Below are positions 54,810 through 63,872 of a stretch of 64,000 nt of DNA, piece after piece. The stretch covers positions 1,178,001 to 1,242,000 of the forward strand of contig NZ_CP131061.1 of assembly GCF_032594355.1 (NCBI RefSeq), in the 5' to 3' direction. The position numbers and the translations under genes were made by a program. The first letter of the stretch is position 1; each line of letters opens with the position of its first letter. The notes beneath the pieces are model-generated. The model had not been told where the DNA came from, ran no database searches, and saw only the letters and a list, made by a program, of their open reading frames with translations. The stretch comes from Methanolapillus ohkumae. Its GTDB lineage: Archaea; Halobacteriota; Methanosarcinia; Methanosarcinales; Methanosarcinaceae.

Positions 54810-55349
54810 TAAATTCATTCTCCTTTTTTTAAGCATCTGATGATTGGAAAGATTATAAACATATCAATAAATAATCAAATAAAACGATCCAATTAAACGA
54901 TCATTTTAATTATATCATCAATTAATCACGACTCTAATATATATAACATATACAATTATAAAAAATATTTTATATTATAAATATATTTCTTCGAAAATAT
55001 AAAATATTGAAAACCTTAAATTTTTTTATAATATGAACAAAAATAATAAAATAAAAATGAAAAATTCGGATTTTAAAAAAAAGATTTTTTGTTGTAAAAA
55101 TAAGAAGCTTCGATGAAATATGAAAACGATGAAAAATTACAAAACAGCCACAGCAATTTCAAAATAAGATTGAAAAAAACGAATATTTTAAAAACGAATA
55201 TTTTAAAAACGAATATTTTAAAATACGAATATTTTAAAAAACAAACCGGTGAAGCTTTTTAAATTTAAAAGTTTTGCAACCGATACTGTAAACGGATCAA
55301 GACCGAACGCACAAACGGAATCAATACCGGATGCAAAATTATAAAATTT
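54810..55349. other. Gene-free AT-rich gap
   Basis: GAATATTTTAAAAAC recurs four times at 55180-55240. TATA-like TTATATTATAAATATA occurs near 54968. No gene was recognised. Confidence 0.6.
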
Positions 55350-55718
55350 TTACTTTTTAACCAATTCCTTTAGTCTTTCGACGCATTCTGTTCTTTCGAC
55401 AACTTCTTTCTTTGCGTTTTTCTCAATGGTTTCGTAGATTTCTTCTTTGGGAACCAAGAGCCGGTAATATTTTATCGGGCGTCCTGCTTTTTTGGATTTG
55501 ACCTCTGTCACATTGACCCAATTGCTTTCTTCTAAGCATTTAATAGCGTTGCTGACTTCCGGCTGTTTTAAACCAGTCATTTGACAGATGGTGGTTGAAG
55601 AAACACCCTCATCGGTCGAAAGACACAAAAGTGTTTTGGAAACTGATTTTTTAATATTTAAATTCTTAAACATTTCAATTCGTTTATCATCCGTTTTAAT
55701 TTTTTTGATTTTTTCCAT
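55350..55718 (-). CDS. Winged-helix transcriptional regulator
   Basis: This 122-residue DNA-binding protein has a wHTH with SKTLLCLSTDEGVSSTTICQMTGLKQPEVSNAIKCLEESNWV (residues ~28-69). The wing KKAGRPIKYYRLLV is typical of TrmB/ArsR-like archaeal regulators. A C-terminal charged helix could mediate dimerisation. Its target is unknown. It lies in a long AT-rich non-coding region, with no adjacent operon partner. Confidence 0.85.
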   Translation of the reverse strand: MEKIKKIKTDDKRIEMFKNLNIKKSVSKTLLCLSTDEGVSSTTICQMTGLKQPEVSNAIKCLEESNWVNVTEVKSKKAGRPIKYYRLLVPKEEIYETIEKNAKKEVVERTECVERLKELVKK

Positions 55719-56458
55719 TTTTTATCATCCCATATGCGTTTTAAAAAATATTGTAAAAAATAATTATTTCAAAAATGAATATTGTTTTTAAAGCCAAATC
55801 ATATTCTAAGATTATATTCGTTACCATATTTTAAGGAAATAATAATATAATTATATGATTTGAAAATCCGTACATTGCTGCGTCGGCTATCAAAAAAATA
55901 TAAAAACCACCCATTTCAATCTTTAAAAATATTGAAAAAGCGTTTCTCGATAATTTTTTGATTGAGCCGAAATGATGATTCAATTCAATAAAATTAAACA
56001 ATGCCGTATGAGTGATATACCAATCACGTTTTTCAAAACAATACCGGTAAAGCATTTTCCGGATTGACCATTTTTTACAAACTTGTTTTTCTTTTGTTTT
56101 TGAAATAATATTAATGAGTTGTTTTTATTATAAATAATGAATAATATTTACAGTATATGATTTTCTCTTATGAAAGTGCCGCATATTCCAAAAAGACAGC
56201 TGTTTATGATTTTTCCACAATCAATCAAAAACAGAATCTAAAAGATACTCATCATATATAAAATTGATACGAGACGGCCGGAATATAAATCCGGAAAAAG
56301 AAATCCGAAAAACAAAAGCGGTCCCATAAAAATCCGTTATTTTTGATCATTTCGGCAGATAACGGATAATTATATGATTTTCAATATAAATCCCATATTA
56401 TTTAAAGATTACTATAATTGACAGATAATGAAAATTATCTGCCAATTGTAAAAAAGAA
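55719..56458. other. Mostly non-coding gap with a possible gene remnant
   Basis: On the minus strand about 85 codons remain open from ~56100 to 55831 (CFEKRDWYITHTALFNFIEL...). This might be the C-terminal remnant of a larger gene, but I cannot assign a family and there is no start signal. The rest shows AT-rich DNA only. Confidence 0.3.
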
Positions 56459-57160
56459 TTAGTTTGCTTTAGCATCTTTAATAATTGGTTTTGCAGTTGA
56501 TTTTGCGTTCGTTGATTTTGCGGCTGCAGCCGGTTTTGCGGCAGGTTTTGCTGCAGGTTTTTTAGCAGCCGGTTTTGCGGCAGTCTTTGCAACAGGTTTC
56601 TTTGCAGCCGGTTTTGCGGCAGTCTTTGCAACAGGTTTCTTTGCGGCCGGTTTTGCTGCAGGTGCTTTTGCGGCGGTCTTTGCGACTGGTTTTTTAGCAG
56701 CCGGTTTTGCGGCGGTCTTTGCAACCGGTTTCTTTGCGGCCGGTTTTGCTGCAGGTGCTTTTGCGGCGGTCTTTGCGACTGGTTTTTTTGCAGCCGGTTT
56801 TGCGGCAGTCTTTGCGACTGGTTTTTTTGCAGCCGGTTTTGCGACTGGTTTTTTAGCAGCCGGTTTTGCGGTAGTCTTTGCAACCGGTTTTTTAGCAGCC
56901 GGTTTTGCTGCAGGTGCTTTTGCGGCGGTCTTTGCGACTGGTTTTTTTGCGGCCGGTTTTGCGGCGGTCTTTGCTGCAGGTGCTTTTGCAGCCGGTTTTG
57001 CGGCAGTCTTTGCCGCAGGTTTCTTGGCAGCAATCGTTGTTTTAATTCCGGTTGCGCCCTTTGTTATTTTTCCAACGAGACCATTGACAGTGCTGCTGAC
57101 TTTCTCTTTCGCATTTGTCTTTGATTCAGTCTTTGATTTGCCTTTTCCATCGGTAACCAT
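56459..57160 (-). CDS. Lys/Ala/Pro-repeat protein, histone-H1-like
   Basis: The 233-residue protein has a non-repetitive N-terminus of ~45 residues, including VTDGKGKSKTESKTNAKEK and VNGLVGKITKGATGIK. About 30 degenerate units of the type KPAAKKPVAKTAA / KAPAAKPAA follow. This composition (Lys, Ala, Pro, Thr) resembles the C-terminal tails of histone H1 and bacterial H1-like HU/AlgR3 proteins. Nucleic-acid binding by charge is likely (inference). The repeat DNA is GC-richer than the surroundings. It is transcribed alone; the start has no clear ribosome-binding site beyond GGAGAATTAAA. Confidence 0.75.
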   Translation of the reverse strand: MVTDGKGKSKTESKTNAKEKVSSTVNGLVGKITKGATGIKTTIAAKKPAAKTAAKPAAKAPAAKTAAKPAAKKPVAKTAAKAPAAKPAAKKPVAKTTAKPAAKKPVAKPAAKKPVAKTAAKPAAKKPVAKTAAKAPAAKPAAKKPVAKTAAKPAAKKPVAKTAAKAPAAKPAAKKPVAKTAAKPAAKKPVAKTAAKPAAKKPAAKPAAKPAAAAKSTNAKSTAKPIIKDAKAN

Positions 57161-57747
57161 TTTAATTCTCCAAAAACAGTTTTTTTACAAAACACGTATA
57201 TTAGATTTTATTACCTCTTTTAATTTCACCTGAATAAAGGATTATTACAATCAAATTCATTTAACCAGATTTTTGAAAATTGAATTCTTGGCAAAACCAA
57301 TTCGATTGGAAAAATATAATCTAATATTTGCAAACATATTATTTATGTTAAATATATTTAAAATTTGCTTAAATTTTTGCCGACAAACACAGAATTTTGG
57401 AAAAAAAATGAACTCAAATCAAAACAAAAAAAATCATAAAAAAATGAAAAAACCGAAAAAACAATAACATATGACATAAAAAAAGAAAATAAAAAACGAA
57501 AAATCAAAATTTAAAAAAAATGAAATGAAAAGAAATATTCAAAAATAAATTGAAAAATTAAATAAAAAATAAAAAAAACGAAAAATCAGAATCGGAAAAA
57601 TTAATATTAGTTTTTAAAAAAACGAAAAATCGAAAATAAAGCAAAAATAAAGCAAAAATAAAACAAAATAAAGTAAAAATAAAACAAAATAAAGCAAAAA
57701 CAAAACAAAATAAAATAAAGTGAAAAAAAGAATGCTCTTTTTTTCAA
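57161..57747. other. Gene-free A-rich gap
   Basis: Low-complexity A-rich DNA with repeats such as AATAAAGCAAAAATAAAACA (57640-57720). A short plus-strand frame at 57273-57467 is composed of AAA/AAT codons and is not credible. Confidence 0.7.
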
Positions 57748-60000
57748 TCAATCCTCAGACAAGCGAATATCAATTAAATCCCCATTTCTGAATCCGCCTT
57801 TGATCATGTCAACCAATTCGGAATCAGACCGAAGTTTAATTTCGCCGGAGCGACCGACGGTCGCACTAAAAATCATTTCTCCGCCCATGAAAACATTGAC
57901 ATCCTCGCCTGCGAATTCCGGGATTTTTAAAATAAAATGCTTTTTGGTCTTCTCAAAAATCGGAATCACATAATCCTTTTCATCCATGTCCGCCAAATCA
58001 ACTCTTGATTTTTTGGCATTTGGAACCGATATTTCATCGCTATATTCCCGACCATATTTTTCATTGTATTCTCCATCCTCATCGTATTTTTCATTATATT
58101 TCTCATAATATTCCTCACCATTTTCCCCGTCAAAAGAAAGATTGGAGGAACGGGAAGAGAATCTTTTGGCGGCTTTAGAATTTTCGGAAATTCCGGCCAT
58201 CTTTGAATTTTTGCCGGCGCGCCGGTCAAAATGTGATAATTCCCGGACATCAATCCGGATTCCAAGCGCCGATTCAATCCGGTTGATCGTATCTCCGCCC
58301 CGACCAATAACTTTTCTTTTATCGGCCGACTTGACTTTGACCACCGCGCTTCTGTCTGAGACCATTTCAACATCCACCGGTCCGGCCACATACCGCTCAA
58401 TTTCATCTTTGAGTTTTTGCTCCAAAAGGTCCCAAGATGGTTTTCGAACAGATTCATTGTCCTTAAACGTCTGCGCCGCTCCGACCGGCATGACCACGAC
58501 TTGCTCACCGTATGTGTAAATTTCATATTCGGATACATGAGTCCTCATATCGGAAACGATGATGACCGGACGTGCCAGATCCGCTTCCATCATGCCGCTT
58601 GGAACTTTGACGGTAAATTCAAGCGTGTAAACTTGAGCGATTTTTCCTTTTTCAATGAAAATAACGGTGTCCACCACTTGCGGAATAATACCCAGTTCCA
58701 CCCGCCCGATGAGGCGCTGAACAGCATCAATCGCACGGGTTGCGTGCACGACCCCAATCATGCCGACGCCGGCAAGCCGCATGTCCGCAAACAACAAAAA
58801 GTCCTTGGTTTTTCGAACCTCATCGTAAATCGTATAATCCGGACGTACCAAAAGAAGCAGATCCGCCGTATTTTCCATTTTGCCGTCTAAGGGCGCATAC
58901 TGCGTGATTTCCGCCGGCACCTGCAAATCACGCGGCGACTCCATCGTTTTGACGACATTGCCGTTGGACAATAAAAATTTAGCAACGCCGGCCGCAAACG
59001 TTGATTTTCCGGCACCAGGAGATCCGGCAATTAAAACGCCGCGCTGTTCTAATATCCGGCTTTTTAATTCGTCGCCCGCCTGGTACTTTTCAAAATCAAC
59101 CGATGCAATCGGCCGAACGATTGTGATTTCCGTGTCGTCTGAAAACGGCGCTTGTGTCACAGCAATGCGCATGTCACGGACTTGAAGCACCAGTGCGCTG
59201 AGCGGATCATCCGATTCCATTTCTATAAAAGAATCCGGATCATGCTTGGCAAACTCAACCAATTCGTTTCGGATTTGAGACAAATCCGATGTGGAGAGAA
59301 TGGTATCCCCGATCGGAATGTATTTCATTTCTCCGACCGACCCTCTTTTCGCCATCGGAAGGCAATTGTTTTTCAAATGAACGGACAGCGTGGCCGAATC
59401 CAAATAAGACAAAACCGTCAAATCAAAATACGGATCAAAAAATGTGTTTTCGCGGTCCCGGCTTGCCGTCCAAAAGACAGGCGGGACATAATCGACATAA
59501 AGCCCGCGTGCCGCACCGACCGCCGCCTGCACTTTGTCCGACGTGACAAAAAGACCGCCGGACTCCAAGGCGGTTTCCCGAATGAGGGCGTCAACGGCGC
59601 CAAATGACGCTTCCCGGATTTGAGAGCCGGCGGGCCGGATTCCTGCGAATGTCAGCCGGATTTCTTCATCTTCATTCATTTTTTGAAGCCGCAGGATTTC
59701 AGACAAACCCAAAAATCCGGTTTCACGTCCGGAATTGGCTTGATGTTCAAGTTCCGCTAAAACCGCTTCCGGAATAATGACCGATGGTATTTTTGAGGAA
59801 ACATACCGTCCGGACAAAATTCCTTTGGACAAAACGCCATCGATTGTCGCACTTGTGTCGGCGACCAGAATATCGGCAGAAAATTGTTTGTCGGGAGAAA
59901 ACGCAAAGTCAAACCCGGAAATTTCATCCGATCCGTTGCTTTTTGATTTTATTTTTTTGGAGTTTTTAAAAAAAACTGATTTTTCGGAATTCTGATTCAT
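57748..60000 (-). CDS. PIN domain - RecA/PilT-type ATPase - KH domain protein (COG1855-like)
   Basis: This 750-residue protein carries three domains. A PIN nuclease-like domain occupies residues ~35-165 (ILVADTSATIDGVLSKG with acidic residues). A PilT/VirB11-like ATPase has the Walker A motif GSPGAGKSTFAAGV near residue 330 and Walker B-like YTIYDEVRKTKDFLLFADMRLAG. A KH domain (KVKSADKRKVIGRGGDTINRIE) lies near residue 580. An acidic/Tyr-Glu-rich insert (YYEKYNEKYDEDGEYNEKYG) separates a small C-terminal domain. Relatives are archaeal conserved proteins proposed to act in RNA processing; the function is unproven. It ends with TGA. Confidence 0.87.
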   Translation of the reverse strand: MNQNSEKSVFFKNSKKIKSKSNGSDEISGFDFAFSPDKQFSADILVADTSATIDGVLSKGILSGRYVSSKIPSVIIPEAVLAELEHQANSGRETGFLGLSEILRLQKMNEDEEIRLTFAGIRPAGSQIREASFGAVDALIRETALESGGLFVTSDKVQAAVGAARGLYVDYVPPVFWTASRDRENTFFDPYFDLTVLSYLDSATLSVHLKNNCLPMAKRGSVGEMKYIPIGDTILSTSDLSQIRNELVEFAKHDPDSFIEMESDDPLSALVLQVRDMRIAVTQAPFSDDTEITIVRPIASVDFEKYQAGDELKSRILEQRGVLIAGSPGAGKSTFAAGVAKFLLSNGNVVKTMESPRDLQVPAEITQYAPLDGKMENTADLLLLVRPDYTIYDEVRKTKDFLLFADMRLAGVGMIGVVHATRAIDAVQRLIGRVELGIIPQVVDTVIFIEKGKIAQVYTLEFTVKVPSGMMEADLARPVIIVSDMRTHVSEYEIYTYGEQVVVMPVGAAQTFKDNESVRKPSWDLLEQKLKDEIERYVAGPVDVEMVSDRSAVVKVKSADKRKVIGRGGDTINRIESALGIRIDVRELSHFDRRAGKNSKMAGISENSKAAKRFSSRSSNLSFDGENGEEYYEKYNEKYDEDGEYNEKYGREYSDEISVPNAKKSRVDLADMDEKDYVIPIFEKTKKHFILKIPEFAGEDVNVFMGGEMIFSATVGRSGEIKLRSDSELVDMIKGGFRNGDLIDIRLSED

Positions 60001-60025
60001 AATTGAAAAAAAGAATTGTTTCTAT

Positions 60026-60057
60026 AAAAATTCCTACGCTTCGCTTCGGAATTTTTT
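60026..60057 (+). repeat. Hairpin (family B, copy 3)
   Basis: AAAAATTCC-TACGCTTCGCTTC-GGAATTTTTT is almost identical to the hairpin in the 77-bp array at 21871-22096. AAATGCAGCAATGCTAAAAA occurs at about 60121, as after copy 2. Confidence 0.8.
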
Positions 60058-60240
60058 AAACGGTGGGGGACAACTTGCCAAGAAGGGGGCGGGCACAAAC
60101 AGCTTCCTTCTATCATAAACCAAATGCAGCAATGCTAAAAATATAAACAGACACAATCTTCTAAAAATAAAAATCGGACTCGGGATGAGTTACCTATTTT
60201 AAAAAAAAAATCGCTGCTTTTTGGAAAAAATCAAAAACTT

Positions 60241-60269
60241 GATGCTATAACGCGCGAATGCCGCCATCC
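60241..60269 (+). repeat. Family A dispersed element, copy 8
   Basis: The core GATGCTATAACGCGCGAATG plus CCGCCATCC is preceded by TTTTTGGAAAAAATCAAAAA. Confidence 0.8.
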
Positions 60270-60312
60270 AATAAAAAACAAAAAAACAAAAAAAAAGAAA
60301 AAAATGATTTTT

Positions 60313-60684
60313 TTAATAAACATCCTTGGTATCAAAGACTTTTTCACCGACGCTTTTTCCATCCACCGTCCGGTAAAAACAAGACTTGTATCCGGTGTGG
60401 CAAGCACCGCCGACTTGGACAACTTGAAGCAAAAGGGCATCTTCATCGCAATCCACCAAGATTTCCTGGATGTACTGGTAATGTCCGGACGTTTCACCCT
60501 TTTTCCAAAGAGATTGCCGGCTCCGGCTCCAATAGTGAGCGATACGGGTCTCCATAGTCAGCCGCAAAGCTTCTTCATTCATAAACGCGAACATTAAAAC
60601 CTCATGCGTCGTCGCGTCTTGAACAATCGCCGGAATGAGACCGTTATCAAATTTAAGTGCGGGAAGCAAAATTGAATCGGACAT
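60313..60684 (-). CDS. hisI: Phosphoribosyl-AMP cyclohydrolase
   Basis: This enzyme catalyses the third step of histidine synthesis. The 123-residue protein is the stand-alone HisI form. Motifs: MFAFMNEEALRLT, HYWSRSRQSLWKKGETSGH and DCDEDALLLQVVQVGGACHTGYKSCFYR. The zinc- and magnesium-binding Asp and Cys residues are in place. The start is the ATG at 60684; a longer upstream frame has no support. It is divergent from the KaiC-like gene. Confidence 0.97.
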   Translation of the reverse strand: MSDSILLPALKFDNGLIPAIVQDATTHEVLMFAFMNEEALRLTMETRIAHYWSRSRQSLWKKGETSGHYQYIQEILVDCDEDALLLQVVQVGGACHTGYKSCFYRTVDGKSVGEKVFDTKDVY

Positions 60685-60781
60685 AAAGGTAAGGCTTCTG
60701 AGATTGTATATATATTTTATGATTTTGAAAAAATGAAAAGAGTTATTAAAGAGGCAAATCTTTCTGATTTTGTGAAATCCA

Positions 60782-61513
60782 ATGATACAAAATTTCACAA
60801 CAGGCATTCCCGAAATCGACCGCTTGACAGGGAGCAAAATCAAAAGCGGCTCATTTTTGGTCCTTACCGGAAATGACGATGAGGGAATGACATCTTTTTT
60901 GGCGGCGATTGAAAAATCAAATGGGAGGCCCGCCGAAAAAGAAGAAAAACAAAAGACCCCGATCAACCGAAACGAAAAAGAAAACAGCTGCCGGTTCTTA
61001 AAAATTCATCCGTCATCCTGGAAACCCGGCAGCCTTTTTCACACTATTTTTGTCATTGAAAATATCACCGCAGAAATGGAAACGGCGAAAAATCAAACCA
61101 TGGAAAATCAAACCATGGAAAAGGAATCTGACCTTGTTTCTCAAATTATTCGTATTCGAAATGATTTGCTGGAAAGCCAAGAGACCTCTTTTTTAATCGG
61201 ATGCCTTCCGGACGGAGTTTTGACCACCCGAACAGAAAACCGCCTCAAAAATATTGCCGATTCTCATTTTCGGCTGGAGATGCGAGAGCGGGGAGATGAA
61301 TTTGAAAGATTGCTTCTTGTTTACAAATTTCGCAGTGGCCGGGAAACAGATTCGAGTGAAAACACAGAGAAAAAAGAAAAAAATGAAGAGAAAGAGGCAA
61401 AAAATGAAGAGAAAGAGGCAAAAAATGAAGAGAAGAAAATCAACGGAAAAATTTTTCGATATATAATAAAGGAAGATAAATTTCAAATTGAAAATAAAAA
61501 AAGAATTTATTAA
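60782..61513 (+). CDS. Degenerate KaiC/RadA-superfamily protein
   Basis: This 243-residue protein starts like a KaiC/RAD55 domain (FTTGIPEIDRLTGSKIKSGSFLVLTG). The position of the Walker A Lys reads GNDDEGMTSF, with Met replacing Lys and Asp/Glu before it, so ATP hydrolysis is unlikely. Later segments fit the RecA fold (SLFHTIFVIENIT; SFLIGCLPDGVLTTRTENRLKNIADSHFRLEM). A Glu/Lys-rich repeat (KNEEKEA, about three copies) interrupts the C-terminus. It precedes the marker 9 gene by 117 bases on the same strand, which may mean shared function. Confidence 0.65.
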   Translation: MIQNFTTGIPEIDRLTGSKIKSGSFLVLTGNDDEGMTSFLAAIEKSNGRPAEKEEKQKTPINRNEKENSCRFLKIHPSSWKPGSLFHTIFVIENITAEMETAKNQTMENQTMEKESDLVSQIIRIRNDLLESQETSFLIGCLPDGVLTTRTENRLKNIADSHFRLEMRERGDEFERLLLVYKFRSGRETDSSENTEKKEKNEEKEAKNEEKEAKNEEKKINGKIFRYIIKEDKFQIENKKRIY

Positions 61514-61630
61514 TAAGATGGGACTTTTATCTCTTTTCCAATCAACTTTTTAAAATTAAAAAATAAAGAAATAACAGAAATTAAAAAATAAAGAAATAAT
61601 AAAAAAACAAATATCAGGAAAAGAGATTTT

Positions 61631-62800
61631 ATGAATTCTTCAACAACAGGATTTCACATTGATGCGGGAGGCATTCCGATAAAAAACCCGATTGCGCTTT
61701 CTGCAATGGCAGGAATAACAGATGCCGGTTTTGTCCAAACAAATGCAAAAGGTGCAGGACTCGTGGTCATCGGCGCTTATAATTTAGATGAAACCGCCCG
61801 CGCAGCTGCTGTGGAAGTTCAAAAGCGGGGACGGGAAGAATTTATTGAGAAACTTTCAGATTTGGAAGACGATGTTTTTCAAACGATTGACTCCGGAATT
61901 GACCTCATCCAAAAAGAATCTCCCGGTACGGTCGTTGCCGTCAGCGTCCGTTCCAAAAATATGGAACCTCTTTTAAAAGCGGCTGAGCTCTTGAAGAAAA
62001 AAAACTCGATTTTGGAACTGGACATTCATTGCCGACAGCCTGAATTTTTGGACGCCGGATTGGGAGAAGCATTGTTAAAAGACACCCCGGCTCTTTTGGA
62101 AATTATTCAAAATATAAAAAAAACAGGCGTGGTTTTGTCGGTCAAGTTTCGGACAAGCACAGTCAATCCGGTTTTGGCCGCTGAATTCTTTGACGCCGCC
62201 GGCGCCGATATTTTGCACGCGGATGCCATGATTGAAAGGAAGGGCGGAGATTCCGGCGCCGTGACCAAAATCAGAAACACGACCCGAAAACTTCTGATTG
62301 CGAACAATTCCGTCGATGATTTTGACAGCGCTTTGGAATATTTCGCATCCGGCGCCGACATGATCTCGGTTGCCAGGGCAGCACGTGACGATCCGGAATT
62401 TATTCCATATTTGGTTCAAAAAATCGGCGAATACCAAAACGAAGTTGGCTGGTACAATACTCCCAAACACATTTGCAAACAAGGTGACAACCGCGGTCTC
62501 GCCTTTTGCTGCCCGCCGGTGAAATACTGCCGCCTGTCTTCTAAAATAGAAGAGATTGGTTTTTCCCCCAAAGAATTTACCATGCTTAAACAAGAATTTG
62601 CGTATGGAACACCTCTTGAAAAAGGAGAAGGAACCTGTTTCGGAAGTCTGGTCTGGTGCTGCAAATTAACAAAACCGTGTTTTTACAGGGACGGGGCCTT
62701 GGAACAAATCGGACTTTCCGGGAATGAATACATGAAATTAAAGCATACTCTGGCCGACCGGCTGGTGGACAAAATCGAGGAGAAAAAAATTCAAAGATAA
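61631..62800 (+). CDS. Methanogenesis marker protein 9
   Basis: This 389-residue protein has a TIM-barrel domain related to dihydrouridine synthase/dihydroorotate dehydrogenase (NPIALSAMAGITDAGFVQTNAKGAGLVVIGAY; LELDIHCRQPEFLD; ADILHADAMIERKGG). The FMN site has SVKFRTSTVNPVLAAEFFDAAGA. The C-terminal ~100 residues carry a distinctive Cys motif set, CKQGDNRGLAFCCPPVKYC and FGSLVWCCKLTKPC, that may bind an Fe-S cluster or Zn. This architecture is specific to methanogens and is the strongest family evidence for the organism. Its biochemical role is unknown. Confidence 0.88.
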   Translation: MNSSTTGFHIDAGGIPIKNPIALSAMAGITDAGFVQTNAKGAGLVVIGAYNLDETARAAAVEVQKRGREEFIEKLSDLEDDVFQTIDSGIDLIQKESPGTVVAVSVRSKNMEPLLKAAELLKKKNSILELDIHCRQPEFLDAGLGEALLKDTPALLEIIQNIKKTGVVLSVKFRTSTVNPVLAAEFFDAAGADILHADAMIERKGGDSGAVTKIRNTTRKLLIANNSVDDFDSALEYFASGADMISVARAARDDPEFIPYLVQKIGEYQNEVGWYNTPKHICKQGDNRGLAFCCPPVKYCRLSSKIEEIGFSPKEFTMLKQEFAYGTPLEKGEGTCFGSLVWCCKLTKPCFYRDGALEQIGLSGNEYMKLKHTLADRLVDKIEEKKIQR

Positions 62801-62852
62801 AAAAGCGAAATTCTAAAATAAGAAATAAGAATCCGACAAGCGAGAAAACAAA

Positions 62853-63857
62853 ATGCTTCCGACAAAAAAAGACAGGGATGCACGCCAAAAACCGGCGGAA
62901 GATATTGCCGTTTCGGCAAGCCTTGCCATGGCTCTTGAAGCGTCCGCTTACCCAAAACCCGGAAATGTTCATCGGCTAAAGGATTTTAAAAACACAAATT
63001 ATGAACATTTTTTAGCATCGGCGATCGCGTCGGCGCCTGTTTTTATAAGAGCGGCGTCCGGCGGCGAAAAATTGGGAAACCTGTTGGAAGAGGCAGTTCA
63101 AAAAAGTGAGCGGCGACAATCCGGCGGCAATACGCATTTTGGGACATTTCTTTTGTTGCTGCCCCTTTCCATGGCAGCCGGAATTGAAAACGATGCGAAA
63201 ATCAAAAAAGATGCCGGTGGCAATCAAGACTTCAATAAAACGAAACAAATTGTTCCGATAGCATTTGAAATTTGCAAAAAAACAGATTCAGAAGATGCTT
63301 TTTATTTTTACTCCGCCTTTGAAAAACTCAACATTCCGGCAAAAACCAAAATTTCCGGAACGGACATGAATTTTGATTTGGCCGACCCGGAATCGAAAAA
63401 CAGAATTTTGGCACAAAAGACCGGACTTTTTGAGCTGATGGAATCGGCCGCAAGCCGCGATCTCATTGCAAAAGAATGGGTATCCGGATTTGAAAAAACA
63501 AAATGGTTTGCAAAGCGACTGATGGAAAACCATGCCTTTTTTTTGACACATCCGGAAAAACAATTCAAAAACGCAATCAATAGCTCAATTGTTTATACCT
63601 TTTTAGAGATGATGGCCTCCGTCTCCGACACATTCATTGAGACAAAAATAGATTCAAATGCGGCAGATAAAATCCGGGAAGAAGCGCGGGGAATTTTAAA
63701 CCGCTTTCCGGAAAATGAAAAAGACTTGCAACAATTGATTCCATTCATTCATTCATTTGACGATAAACTGCATGAAAAAAGGGCAAACCCGGGATCTTTG
63801 GCCGACATTGCCGCAGCCGGCATATTTTTAGCGCTGATGGATGGACTTGTGTTTTAA
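62853..63857 (+). CDS. CitG-family (triphosphoribosyl-dephospho-CoA synthase-like) protein
   Basis: This 334-residue protein has the CitG/MdcB signature segments ASLAMALEASAYPKPGNVHR (residues ~28-47, substrate binding), SERRQSGGNTHFGTFLLLLPLS and PGSLADIAAAGIFLALMDG. In bacteria the family makes the prosthetic-group precursor of citrate lyase. Methanogens lack citrate lyase, so the substrate here is probably different; the role is unknown. It lies 52 bases after the marker 9 gene and 15 bases before a DUF447 gene. Confidence 0.83.
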   Translation: MLPTKKDRDARQKPAEDIAVSASLAMALEASAYPKPGNVHRLKDFKNTNYEHFLASAIASAPVFIRAASGGEKLGNLLEEAVQKSERRQSGGNTHFGTFLLLLPLSMAAGIENDAKIKKDAGGNQDFNKTKQIVPIAFEICKKTDSEDAFYFYSAFEKLNIPAKTKISGTDMNFDLADPESKNRILAQKTGLFELMESAASRDLIAKEWVSGFEKTKWFAKRLMENHAFFLTHPEKQFKNAINSSIVYTFLEMMASVSDTFIETKIDSNAADKIREEARGILNRFPENEKDLQQLIPFIHSFDDKLHEKRANPGSLADIAAAGIFLALMDGLVF

Positions 63858-63872
63858 AAAGGAGTTGGTCTT

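Noticed and set aside
55831..56100. Minus-strand frame of ~85 codons as a transposase or glycosyltransferase end
   Set aside because: No start signal, no recognisable catalytic motif and no terminal repeats. It is kept only as a note in the gap entry.
56398..57033. Gln/Leu/Pro/Arg-rich frame overlapping the Lys/Ala/Pro protein
   Set aside because: It is a shifted reading of the same repeats, with the biased composition expected of an alternate frame.
57273..57467. Plus-strand 64-codon frame
   Set aside because: It is made of A-rich low-complexity codons (Lys/Asn runs), without a ribosome-binding site.
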